64,000 bases of DNA, from the NCBI GenBank assembly GCA_002104985.1, contig MCGO01000002.1:1-64000 (forward strand). The letters are read 5' to 3'. Origin of the DNA: Rhizoclosmatium globosum. Its lineage: Eukaryota; Chytridiomycota; Chytridiomycetes; Chytridiales; Chytriomycetaceae. Under the pieces are notes generated by a model. It saw only the letters and a program-made list of their open reading frames with translations, was not told the DNA's origin and ran no database searches. This document shows, one piece after another, positions 44,471 through 55,557 of the stretch; within the stretch, counting starts at the first letter, position 1, and each line of letters starts with the position of its first letter. The position numbers were made by a program, and so were the translations under genes.

Positions 44471-44916
44471 GGTTGGTGTGTCAAGTGTTGGGTGAAGCAA
44501 GTGTTGGGGGAAGGTGGGTGCTAGGACGGCGGAGAAATTGGTACAACTTATTAAAGACACACTTTCAACAAGGTTGTTCCGTCAATCCATGCCTTCTTCA
44601 ATTTGACTAATTCATAGTCTTCACATACTATTCAATTGTAGCATGTGGACTGCCAGTCTTTCAGCCCTGTTTACCATGAGTGGGCTATCGTTCATATCCT
44701 CCACCTTACTAAGGTTACTGATGTGCAATTGGAAATACTGTGGAATCACAACCACGATAATGCACTTATTATAAATATAGAGTTACTGTTGCCGTTTATT
44801 ATGCAATCAAATTGTCGATACAGGCGACAAAGAAAAGGAAAGAACGCAACTGCCCAAAGCCGGGTATTTTATGAAGTGCTGGTGATGACAAGGAAGTATA
44901 AAAACAATTGGCAAGT
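44471..44916. other. Intergenic, nothing recognised
   Basis: Promoter side of the Ser-rich membrane protein gene and 3' flank of the complex I subunit gene. Moderately AT-rich. A plus-strand frame of 91 codons at 44645 has no motif and overlaps the 3' UTR of the neighbour, so I leave it out. Confidence 0.4.
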
Positions 44917-45144
44917 TTAGATCTTGTCAAAGTTGTAGAAGAAGTTGGTGAATCGCTTCTTCTCAGAAACCTTTTCAATTCGGGATTGCCAGTTTTCAAC
45001 ATCGCTTGATCCTTGAGCAGGAGTGAGACGCATGTCTGGGTTTGTAGAAAGGTGCTTGTACGAAGTGTATCCTCCAAGTCCGAGAGCAACTCCCATCATA
45101 CCAACAAGTGGGTAGATTTCAAGGGGCATCTTCATTCCGGTCAT
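44917..45144 (-). CDS. B12D/MLRQ family mitochondrial inner-membrane subunit (NDUFA4-like)
   Basis: A 75-residue protein without intron, start M-T-G-M-K-M-P-L-E. The segment Y-P-L-V-G-M-M-G-V-A-L-G-L-G-G-Y-T-S-Y-K-H-L-S-T-N-P-D-M-R is the family signature: one helix, then the short Y-K/R-H-L-x-x-N-P-D-V/M-R block. Members are small single-pass proteins found in respiratory complexes I or IV. The tail is charged (R-I-E-K-V-S-E-K-K-R-F). The predicted protein has the usual size of the family. No targeting presequence is seen, as is usual for these. Confidence 0.8.
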   Translation of the reverse strand: MTGMKMPLEIYPLVGMMGVALGLGGYTSYKHLSTNPDMRLTPAQGSSDVENWQSRIEKVSEKKRFTNFFYNFDKI

Positions 45145-45896
45145 TTTTGTGAGTTGAGAGTTGGTTTGTTGTTTGCTTGGGAGGCTGTTTTTGTTTTCTA
45201 CTCACTGTCGACAAACAACCGAATTTATACCTGTGCGCATATGACGTATGGTGAGGTGTCCTTTGATCAGTTCGCATCAATCCTGAGTCACATTGGACCT
45301 TTTCAGTCGGGTCAACAAAAAATTTTGGTCAGCCCCAAACTGTATCTGCCTTCTCACTAATAGCAGTCGAAAAGAGAGAGACAGAAGATGCGACGCTGGC
45401 ATAATATCTGATAAAGTGAGAGAAGAAACGGGCTTGTTGATTGTTGTTCTCAATCTTGTTCGTACTGAGAATTCCAGACGATTAAGTGAATTGTCGAAGG
45501 ACTTCCAAGTTCTACTCTAGTTTCTGTCGGATGCGTATCCATTCAGATTACGTGGGAACCTTCTTTCCTTTCGTTTTCCTTTCCTCCTTTTATCCTTTTT
45601 CCATTTCGAGCAGAATATGACAAACAATGATTCAATAACTGTTTTTTGTTTGTATTTCAGTGACAATAAACAAATAATGACAAGTCATTCAACTCGATGG
45701 CTGATTCATTCTGACTCGTCGTTCCAAACTCCAAAGAATCAGTTTCAGCCACCCATTTTCGCCTTACTTGCTGTTGCTATAGAAATAACAGATCTCTAGC
45801 CAAAGTACTTACATTTTTGATCCAAAAGTGTCAATGAGTTCGTGGAATAGAATGTGACAAATCAACTTTATTTAATACTGTAAAATAGGTTTCGGA
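45145..45896. other. Intergenic, nothing recognised
   Basis: About 750 AT-rich bases between two minus-strand genes. It holds the promoter of the B12D-type gene and the 3' flank of the large Ser-rich gene. Short frames (60-75 codons on the plus strand) have no motif. No tRNA is seen. Confidence 0.4.
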
Positions 45897-48800
45897 TCAC
45901 TTTCCGAATTTGCCTTTGAAGAATCCTGCAATCTTTCCCTCTTCTCTCTTTGGCATAAAACCAGTTACGTGAATGGTCCTTGATTTAGTGTGTCCAATTG
46001 CAGCTGTTTCTATTATCAGCGACTATATTTCCAAAGAATATCAGCTCCTTACATTTCAAAATAGCAAGAGCGGCATCGACTGGATCCTCGTCAACCTGTA
46101 AATCCACAGGCTCATCTGCATAACCATTCTTGACAAGAATCTGAAGCATCCGTGGAGTGAATTCAGAGTTCATAACAACTACGTTACTGATATTATGCCA
46201 TTCTTCGTCAGCGATGGAATTATTCACGCTTAGTTCCATGAACTGGACGTCTGGAAAAGTCTTTTAGCCCACAGGAAATATTTAAGAGGACTTTCTCTCA
46301 ACTTTTAACCTCGACGGGCTTGTTAAACACTGCCCATATAGGTTTCATGTACTTTTCAATCATCTTTTGTGGTTCCTTGTCGAATCTGTCGACAAGACAA
46401 AGAACTTTTCTCATGACAGCTTTCTCGGGTGTCACTATAACAAGAACGTGAGTCTTTTTGCAGAGTACACATATATATCATACCTGCGCCATACACCAGA
46501 ACCATCAAGTTTTCTGCCCATGCTTTCGCTTTAGAAGGCCCACCATCGAACTGAATGACAATATCACGGAACTTTGATCCAGCCTTGCCTTTATCACGCG
46601 GGACGCAAGCGTGAAGAGTGACTTCTGGCCTGCCAGGAGTATTTTCAGCCTTGACTACACGATGGAGTTCCAAGGCTGGGAATACTTCACGTTCTACTCA
46701 CAAAAGTTAGTACATGGTTTCAAACTACTCAGTATCCTTACTTTTGTCATCAATGCAGGTCACAACGCTATTATCAACACGCACTTCACATTTAACCTTC
46801 TCACAAACAGCTCGTCCTGCCATCTGTATTCCGCATTAGTAATCTCGCATAAAACAATTAAGAACTCACGTCTTCCGAAATCGGCTTTTTCACTTCCCCA
46901 ACTCCATCACTCTTTTTCTTTGATTTTCCCTCCTCCAAACCCCCGACACTAGCAACCGGTCCCAAAGCAGGCTCCATACCAGAAGTCATAGCCGCGACTT
47001 CCGCAGCTTTACTAGCCGCTTCCTCCATCCTCTTCTTTTCTTTTTCAGCAGGACCCAAGAGATTTGTGTTACTTCCTGTATGGAAGACTCCCTTGTGACC
47101 CGTCCATAAATCTTTCGCGGTGTCTGCATCTGGCTTGGAGGTTGCAGTGGAAGGAGCTGCTGTGGCTGCGGATTCTTGTTTCATGGCGTCCATTGCATTC
47201 ATGAATTTAGGTTTTGGTTTCGATGGTTCGGTAGGCTTTGTGGTATCAGAAGGTGGGATTGGTTTTGTAGCGGAATTGCGAGGTTTTGTGTTGAGAGATG
47301 GTGAAGGAGGAGGTTGCGGTTGTTGATGCAGTGGTTCAGAAATAGTTGTAGCTGCTGGTTCTGATTTTTGAGGTTGTATTGCGGCGGTGTTTAGATTAGA
47401 TGATGGAATGGTTTGGGAGTTTCGAATCGAAGATGACTGTTTTGAGGCAATATGATCAGATGATGATTTTTGAGATGATGGCTTTGAAGAGTTTGAAGGC
47501 TTGGCTGGCTCAACAGCCGATAATCGTGCGGCTATTTCCGAGACTCGGCTTGATACTTTAACTTGAGTGGGAGCTTCATTCGCTGAAAGTTTAGCTGAAG
47601 CGCTAGAATCTATCGTTTGCGATGCAATCTTAGACTCAGTCTGATGGTCCTGTTAAGATGTTTTGGTAAAATGCGACGGAGCGTTGATTGACTTACGATG
47701 GACAAGGACAACTTCTCTGTAGAAGTCTTGGTAGAATTAGGTTGCGAGGACTTTGATGGTGCAGATGATACTTCTGTCGTTTTCGCAGTACTAGATTTGC
47801 CGATTTGCGACGCTAGCGGAGAAATGGCAGGCGCAATTTGTTCAACTGAAGAATTCTGTGAATTTGTTCCTACAGTAAGATTTGTTGGCTGAAGAATTGA
47901 ATGAGGAGCCTCTGAATCAGTGTTTGGCGCCACCAATACTTTACTCCCAGCAGACACACTCCCAGCAGGCGTGATTTCCTCGACAAACGCTTTTGGTGAT
48001 GTAGGCTTTGACAAGATTTCCAGAGTCTGCGAGACCGCTTTTGATTTAAACAATTCTTGAGATGTACGTTTCGAGGAATTATTTTCAAATGCAACAGGGG
48101 CTACTTCCTTTTCTGGCAACTTTTCAATCGATGCTTTGCGAGAAGAAAGTTTCGATTGAAGTTTGACTGATGATCGCTGTTCAGAAACGTCAGGAGCAAC
48201 TTGGTTCATGGACGCTTTCAAAGAAGGTGGCTGAGATGTGAGTTTGGTCTCAGACATAGAATTTTTGACATTTTGAGCATTAACGGATTCAGCGGATTGT
48301 TTCGGGCTTACAACTGATTCCAGGCCAATGCTCTGCACTTCTGGAACAGCTACGGGTTGTATACTAGCACTAGAGGCTGGATTTGGAATTGGAGAATTTT
48401 GAGCAACAATATCGAAGGCCTTGGAAACTCTTGGTGACTCATGACCTTTCGGAGTTGCTGATTTCAACACTTCATTGGTTCCAAGACTATGACTGGATGA
48501 ATTCTTCATTTTACCCATAATTGATTTAAATCCACTTGATATAGATTTTATAGACGCCTTAAAGCCGTGTTTTGCGTCGGGATGATCTTCCTGGTGGAGT
48601 TTTTCTGTGGAGACTTGTAATGACTGCGGAATTGATTTGATTCCTGTAGAGTTCAGCTTAATTGTCTCTTTGTTAGAGAGTACATCTGTGCTTGCGCTGG
48701 TCTGGGCCAGAGGCGACACTGATGGTGTATTGTTTACTTTCTCGGTTTCAACGTCAACAACGGTGGTTTCTTTTAAAGAATCTTTGTCGTTCTTGGAGTT

Positions 48801-50874
48801 TGAATCTTTCGTTTCAGAAATTCGGTTCTTTGACGAAACAGAAGCTCGATCCTGCACTTGGATACTGGTTTTACTGGCTGCAATAGATGCCATTTTGGAA
48901 GGAACTTTCTCTGCGTTCCCAAGTGATGACTTACTTCCAGTAGCGCTTTTGGGTTGCATCTCAGTTATTGGTTGAGTAAGTGAGTGTTTGCTTCCAGGTG
49001 AACTCTTGTTTCCACTGAGGTTGTTAGCAGTACCTCCAGTGCTTGGTGAAACGACATCGCCCCAATTTGGTTCATCAAGGCCTTCAATTCCGGGGAACGC
49101 ACTAACAGCGGAATGTATACTCTTCATTGGAATTACTGAAGTCTGGGTCATCATTGAAGCCTCCATCCCTGAATTTGTGGTAGGTTCAGACGATGACTCA
49201 GAGGAAGTTTGAGACCCCATAAGATCAATGGATCCCTGAACCATACTATTAAATGTATTCATGACAGGGTCTTCCTCTTTGCTGACGGGTGCTACTTTCA
49301 ATGGGGATTGAGGTCGTTCAAATTGTTTTAAGAAGTTGTCCGCCATTTTGCCTGTGCTTGCCGACTTCTCCAATTGAAGTTCATCAGATTGTTTCACGTT
49401 ATTATCTGGAATAGAAGACTCCAGTTCGTTATGGCTCTCTGATGCAGAAGACGATTGTGTAGCTTCCGAACGTTCGACTACAGACTTTTTCGATGCCAAA
49501 GAAAGAGATTCGCGTCCCCAGTCTTGATTCATCTTCTTCCTTTCTTCGGCGAGCCACTCGTCACTGTTTGTTGGTGATTTTTTGGATGACAGACTCCCAG
49601 CAGAGTTCTTTGCAGATGCTTGTTTATTCAAATCAGCTTGAACGAATGGATTATTGGCAAGAGATGCCGGAACCGTCGCCCATGCATCTGCTTCTTCGTT
49701 CATAACACCGAATGGGGAAGCAACAACGGAGTCTTCAATAGTTTCTGGTTCGGCTGTCTCAACAACTTTGGAAAATAATGGAGACTTGAATTCAACAGCA
49801 GAAAATACAGGCATTTGGGTGGAATTTGATCTTGACTTCTTTCCTGAACTCTCTCTACCACTCTCACGTCGGTTTGCAAATGTGTTGGTCTCCGCTTCAA
49901 AAATCATTTCGTTTGGAATCGACTTGGCATACATTGTTTCGATAGGTGCTCTTTTTCCGGCTCCTTCGATGAGGCCCTGCTCAGCTCGTTGTTCTAAGAT
50001 TCCGCGACCACGAAAACTTAAACCGCTGCGCCGAATTGTAGGACGCTCGGCCCGTGCAACTTTCGTTGGTTTCTCATAACGCAGCGTGTATTCCTTGGCA
50101 AGTTTCTCATTTTTGTTTATCATGGTTGCACAAGTCTTCCGAGCTTCGTCGATTATTTCTTGAGAAGAAACAGCCAGAGTATTTTTCCAAGTTGCGGCAC
50201 GAACTGTCCGTGGAAAAGCTGGGGGTAAAGCCTTGTGACGTCCCAAAAAGTGAAGGGGCTCATCGTGGGGGTTGGCGATATGGGCTTTTGCAAGAGGCGG
50301 AATAATTGCTAAAAAGGCTGGGGTTATGATGTTGATTCCCAACTCCGTCAAGACAACCATTCGGCTCTCAACAGCAGCCAGATTTGGGTCCGCTAAAATT
50401 TCTTCTTCATCGTCGGAGCCAGCAGGCGTGGCTACATTGGACTTCTACGAAACTGTTTAAAAGCGGTATGTTCAGTGAAATTAACTTACGTTTGCTGAAG
50501 CTGCCCTCGAATGATTCTTGGATAAATTTCTCGAAATACTTGGTGTGTTGGATTGAGATAGCAAGAAGCTGTTAAACCTTGGACTCCCTTGAGGGGCTGG
50601 TGAATGACTTCTGTTTTTCTTCCCGTGCTTTTGTATTCTTCCAGACATCCCTTCCTCCCTTAAGAGAAGCTCATCTACTTCAGTGTTATAAATTGCTCGA
50701 GGAATGTATTCCGTGTCATAGTCATTGTGGCTGTTTGTTATCTGAACTATTGTTAAACACAACATAAAGAAGAATTTGACAAACCGAAGCGATTTCTTTT
50801 AATGGAGTAGTAGTTACAGCACCAGCATTTAGCAAGCTTGAGGCAGATTTGGATGCAGTCACTGACTTTTTCAT
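45897..50874 (-). CDS. Large Ser-rich protein with possible degenerate sphingosine-kinase-like C-terminus
   Basis: Start M-K-K-S-V-T-A-S-K at 50874. Short 5' exons, one ~2.7 kb exon (50430-47700) and several 3' exons join in phase, ending G-K-F-G-K at 45897; one base seems missing at a donor near 46310. The N-terminus has a conserved-looking segment (M-V-V-L-T-E-L-G-I-N-I-I, then F-P-R-T-V-R-A-A-T-W-K-N-T). Some 900 Ser/Thr/Lys-rich residues follow. The last ~240 residues are ordered: E-V-R-V-D-N-S-V, F-R-D-I-V-I-Q-F ... W-A-E-N-L, then R-K-V-L-C-L-V-D-R-F-D ... P-I-W-A ... N-V-V-V-M-N-S-E-F. This spacing resembles the start of a diacylglycerol/sphingosine kinase catalytic lobe, but the nucleotide loop (normally G-G-D-G-T) is M-N-S-E-F and there is no second lobe. 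If the match is real it is a pseudokinase. The gene is secure, the domain call is not. Confidence 0.65.
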
Positions 50875-51193
50875 TGTTAATTGTTTTGCTGTCTATTGTT
50901 TCTGGTAGTCCTATCAAATGCTGCCCTCAACATTTCAACAATCCACCTAAAACATTCAGTATAAATCAGAAATTCTTTTTGTTGTACTTGATTATATTTT
51001 CTATTCTGAGACCTCTTGTCAAGACAAACACATGACGTAAACAGACTTGATTAGAAATTCGCCCCGAAAGAACACTTTTGCTCTGGCGGGTTATGGGCCA
51101 AAAAAGGTTTAACTGTGTTTGTGGGGGATGATTTTTGGGATTTTTCTCCCGCCAAGCGACTCATCCCCTCTGTCTCAAATTCTTCTCAAAAAA
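50875..51193. promoter_or_regulatory. Divergent intergenic region
   Basis: About 320 bases between the start codons of the large Ser-rich gene (minus) and the TLC-like gene (plus). It must carry both promoters. Poly-T and AT-rich blocks are present, including a TTTTTTC near 51133. No specific site is recognised. Confidence 0.4.
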
Positions 51194-52142
51194 TGAATCT
51201 GGTAAGTTTTACAGATTTTTTGGACCTTAGCTGATCACTGTAAAGGCTATGACCGATATTTCACCTCCGTTTGATGCAAAACTGATTCTGGGGTTCATTG
51301 GCGTCTCGTTTTCGCCCATCCTTCTTTGCACTCAAATGGCAGTCGTCTTCTCTCTACCATTTCTCTCATCTTTCAAGAAACCGAGGAAACTTATCTTCTA
51401 CCTTTTGTACGTCGTTCCTGAATTCATTTCGTTCTGTCTCCTCTTCATGTACTACATCGTCCCTGTCTCCCACAATATCGCATCTCGCAACAAATTGCCC
51501 GTTTTTGACAATCCCGCCATCAACATCAAAGTTGTTATTGGAGTGTTGTATTATTACGTAATGGCCTATACTGTCGAACTACTCTTTAATTACCAAGATA
51601 TGCAAATAATGCTGATGTTGCATCATGGCAGTGCTATCGCCATCACAGTTGTTGCATCTTATTTGACTCTATCCTCAACCAATGACTTGCTTTTGACGGA
51701 ATACATCATTTTCTCGGGAACCAGTGCTGTCCTTCATGCGAGTATTGACTTTGTACCTCACATCTATCTTCTGATGCGACAATTCAAAGCTAACAAGGCT
51801 CTGACGCGATTTTTTGGGAATCTCAGTATTTGGCCTTTGACTTTATTTCGCCTCTGTGCCAATGTATTCTTCATCATTATTGTGAGATATTTTGTTATGG
51901 ATGTATTGCAAGAACGTACCTCAATCTTCTATGGATGGACTGCATTCATGGCAAGTGGAACAGCTATTTTGGCTATCACACAGTACTGGGCACATGGTGT
52001 GTATGTGAAAATTCAAATGAAGGATCGAGAGAGGGAGTTAGAGCCAGAACCAGGATCGGAAAATGGAACAATTTGTGAGGAAGGTGTTAATGCATCGGAG
52101 ACGGATGTAGGGACGAAGGATGAGTTTCTTAAAAGCGAATAA
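51194..52142 (+). CDS. Multi-pass membrane protein, TLC-like
   Basis: A three-codon first exon (51194-51202, M-N-L) is spliced to 51246-52142 (A-M-T-D-I-S-P-P-F ...). Seven or so helices follow. The fourth-fifth region reads Y-Y-V-M-A-Y-T-V-E-L-L-F, then M-L-H-H-G-S-A-I-A-I-T-V-V-A-S-Y, and later L-H-A-S-I-D-F-V-P-H. An H-H pair at the start of a helix and a downstream H-x3-D is what TRAM/LAG1/CLN8 proteins show, so a TLC fold is likely but not certain. The C-terminus is acidic (E-L-E-P-E-P-G-S-E). Length (~300 residues) fits. If the second-exon ATG at 51249 is used instead, only four residues are lost. Role possibly ER lipid metabolism. Confidence 0.65.
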
Positions 52143-52341
52143 ATATCAATCACAACATTAATTGAACACGTAGACAACGATATATGGTATATTCACCTGA
52201 TCTGACAGTACATACAGCAACAATGAAACACAAAATTGGATTCCATCTGAAGCGAAACTGTGGCTTGAATACGAAAACATTCCTACTTTCCTTCCATTTT
52301 ATTTACTGTTTATAAAATGAAGGAAACGAAAAGAAAGCAAT

Positions 52342-53155
52342 TTAAGCAAGTCTCTTGAGAGTCTTGGCAAAGTTGATACCCTGCTCTCTAGCAACACCCT
52401 TCTCTCTCTCAGAAACCTGGCGAGAACCGTCGCTTCCAGAGATAGTAGAAGCTCCCCATGGAGTTCCACCAGAAACTTCATCAACTCCACTCACTCCCTT
52501 TGGAGCGAATCCAAGTGGAACAAAGATAACTCCGTGGTGAACGTAGTGAGAAATGAAGCTAGCAATAGTAGTCTCTTGACCTATAAGCCAAACACGTGTG
52601 TTAATAAAAAACAAACTCAATCTTCTGTAATTAATTACTCACCTCCGTGTTGAGTACCAGAAGAGGTGAAAGCACCACCGAACTTTCCGGCAAGAGCACC
52701 AGTGGCCCAGAGTCCTCCAGTAGAGTCCCAGAAGGCCTTAACCTGAGCTGGGGCACCTCCAAACCGAGTTCTTACGTAATAAGTTTTAGGCAAACCCTCT
52801 CCAATTTAGGCCAACTTACCCGAAACCGAAGAGGAAACCGTCAGCCTTGGCCAACTCCTCTGGCTATTGAACAACATTGGATCAGTATTATATGGTAGGT
52901 TGAGATAGAACTCACAGTGATCACTGGGATGTCCTCGAAGGCATTGGCGTGCATCTTGCCCAAGACCTCAGTTGGGAGGGTCTCTGGGACACGGAAGAGC
53001 TTGGCTTCAGCACCCTCAGACTCAAGACCCTGTACGATCTCGTCAGCGAGGGTCTTGATGTGACCCCAGAAACTGAGAGCGCGTTCAGTAACGATCACAT
53101 AGCAGCCTAACACCTACGAGTGGATGACGACGTGGACGACTGGCTTGGCTGGCAT
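52342..53155 (-). CDS. WrbA-type NAD(P)H:quinone oxidoreductase (flavodoxin fold)
   Basis: Exon 1 begins [10 protein letters not shown] at 53155 and joins across an intron (GTAGGT ... CTCAG, ~53117-53071) to [13 protein letters not shown]. Three more introns follow. Conserved segments are [19 protein letters not shown] (FMN loop), [32 protein letters not shown] split over two exons, and G-T-P-W-G-A-S-T-I. It carries FMN and reduces quinones by two electrons, protecting against oxidative stress; yeast relatives are Pst2, Rfs1 and Ycp4. Length ~205 residues, as expected. No membrane anchor or targeting signal. Confidence 0.92.
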
Positions 53156-53432
53156 TATTGGTTTTGAAAGACTTTTTGATACCCTTAGATTTGATGCTTG
53201 TACTTCTTTTGTATCCTGCCCGACATTCGAAATCAACTTTGAAATCAACACACGACTTTCTATATATCTCCATCAGCAATTAATAATTCAGCGATTTCTG
53301 TGGCTGCTCCCTTCATCATCACAAAAGTATGTACGAAATACAGTGCATTTAATAACTTACACAGAGCAAAAAAAGAAATGACAACAACTGCAGAAAGGAA
53401 GCGGGAAGAAACAAACAGACAACGATTAAGAC

Positions 53433-55381
53433 TTAAGCCAATCGGTGAGCCTTCAGGACCTTTCTGAATGCATCTCTCACAATTCCAGCCGCCTTCTCAC
53501 TGTCACGACGAGTGTGTCCGGCACTAGCCATCAACTTGACACTAGCGACAGGCAAGTGTAATTCTTGTCCTTCAACATACTTGGCACGGCTCACAATCAC
53601 TCCGTCGCGAATGCATTGGTCAACAACTTCCTGCAATACAAGCTCCTCTTCTTCACGAGTCGACAAACGAGACGTTAAACGAATGTGGATAATCGGAGTA
53701 GTTTGGTAGCCGTCGGCAACTCGGATTTGTGGAATTCCAGCCTTCAAAAGAATTTCGCGCATAGCCATGGCATTTTGTTGGCATTCAACGGAGAGGTTGG
53801 GGTTGGCTTCGAGAATCTTGAGAGCTTCCAAAGCGGAGACAGCGAGAATAGCTGGCAACGAGGCAGAGAAAGTGTATGCAAGACCAGAGAGACGTTGGTG
53901 CTCAACAATTTCTTTACGGCCAGCACAGAAACCACCAGAAGAGGAGAGGGAGTTAGCCATGGTGGCACAGTAGATGTCAACGTCCGCAGGCTGAAGTTTG
54001 AATCAGATACATTTGGTATATTAGCGAGACATACCGCAATTCCAAAGTGCTCTGGAGTACCGCGACCAGTCTGACCAACACAACCAAACCCAAGAGAATC
54101 CTCCAAAATCAAACGGTACTTGTATTGCTCCTTCAACGCCATGATAACGGGCAAGTTGCACATATCTCCGTGAGCTTGGAACACTCCTTCAGTAATGATG
54201 AAACGACGGGTCAGTGGCTTCTTCTACAATATAAACCGTTGTGAGTTCGAGCGAATTAACTCGCGCATGTGATTAAATAGTACCTTAGTGCTCTCATTAA
54301 TCTTCTTCAAGACATTCTCCAAATCCTTCATATCGTTGTGTCTGTAAAACTTGACAATACTACGAGACAGTTCAACTCCCTTAAGAATAGCCATACCGCA
54401 GGCATCGTCACTGTGTTCGTTGATAGTATTAGTATTAGTGATGCAATCACAAATTGAATCAGGACATACACAACAAGAATGTCACTACGCTTGGAGAAGG
54501 CTGGAATCACAGAGCTAACAGTAGAGAAACCTTGCGAGTAAATGATGGAAGACTCGACACCCAAGAAACGAGCAATAGCTTGCTCAAGCTCCATATGAAC
54601 ATCTTGAGAAATGTTTGTCAGCAATTCGACACCAACCAAACAACAAAAACATACCAAGGGTTCCATAGAAACCCGGTGGCCCACAAGAACCGACTCCGTA
54701 CTTGTGCAAAGCTCCGATAGCCTTGTCCTTGATGGACTCAGAGTTCATCACACCAATAAAGTTGTTGGACGCAAAATTGAGACGCTCCTTTCCATCAGCA
54801 AGCTTGCACTTGGTACCAGCAGCTCTGGTATGAAGGAGTGAGCTGTACTGTAAGAACAAGGTATGAAACGTACCCAGCGATAACAGCCATGTTTTCAAGA
54901 TCGGAGTTTTGGAATTCAGTCATGCGAGGCACGAGCTCCTCAGGTTCCCATTCATCACACAAGTCTTGGATTTCCTAATCAATTGATAACCGTCAGTATG
55001 TACATGATAGAAGCAGGGTATCCCAGGCACTGACCTTCTCAGTGAGCTTCACTTCATCCTTCGCCTTTGGTTTGTTGTTGAAGAAGTACCATGCCATGAC
55101 AACAACAAAGACAAGCTCAAGCAGAGTACGGACTGGGTCGTTCTGGTGGGAGTCGCTATTGGGTGGAGGAGGTCCAATCAATCAAAGCACACCTAATCAA
55201 TAACGGCCGCTTACCGAATGTATTTGTAAACCACGGCGGCCCCAGGGACATTTGAGTACACATCGTAGGCAAGAGTGAACGTGGTGTTGACTGCAACTAC
55301 CATTTGCTGTGACAGCTCGCGTGCTGCCTCACTGACGAATTCAGCCATGTCAATTGAATTCGATGAAGATTTTGTGGCCAT
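53433..55381 (-). CDS. LCB1: Serine palmitoyltransferase subunit 1
   Basis: About eight exons. Start M-A-T-K-S-S-S at 55381 (a second ATG at 55348, M-A-E-F-V-S, is equally plausible). A membrane anchor [15 protein letters not shown] precedes the aminotransferase-fold core: [46 protein letters not shown]. As in all LCB1 proteins the lysine that binds PLP is absent and the equivalent stretch lies around S-S-G-G-F-C-A-G. It pairs with Lcb2 in the ER to make 3-ketodihydrosphingosine from serine and palmitoyl-CoA, the first step of sphingolipid synthesis. No frame break is visible. The Cys in G-S-C-G-P-P is the one linked to neuropathy in the human protein. Confidence 0.93.
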
Positions 55382-55557
55382 GACACCCCTGGTATAAACT
55401 CCACCTAACCTGAAGAACCTTTTCCAACAAGGCCCAGCAATTCAAAAACAAACAAAGTCTTTAGAGCACATGAAGAAATTCAACTTGGATTTGACACCAT
55501 CACATGAACAAAATGAATGATAATAAAACCAAATCAACAATCAGCTTTCACAAAACT

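Noticed and set aside
44917..45144. Antisense frame opposite the B12D-type subunit as a separate gene
   Set aside because: The opposite strand carries the recognisable family signature, so the overlapping plus-strand frame is a shadow.
47698..50460. Plus-strand open frames opposite the large Ser-rich exon
   Set aside because: Ser-rich coding on one strand leaves the complementary strand open by composition. None has a domain.
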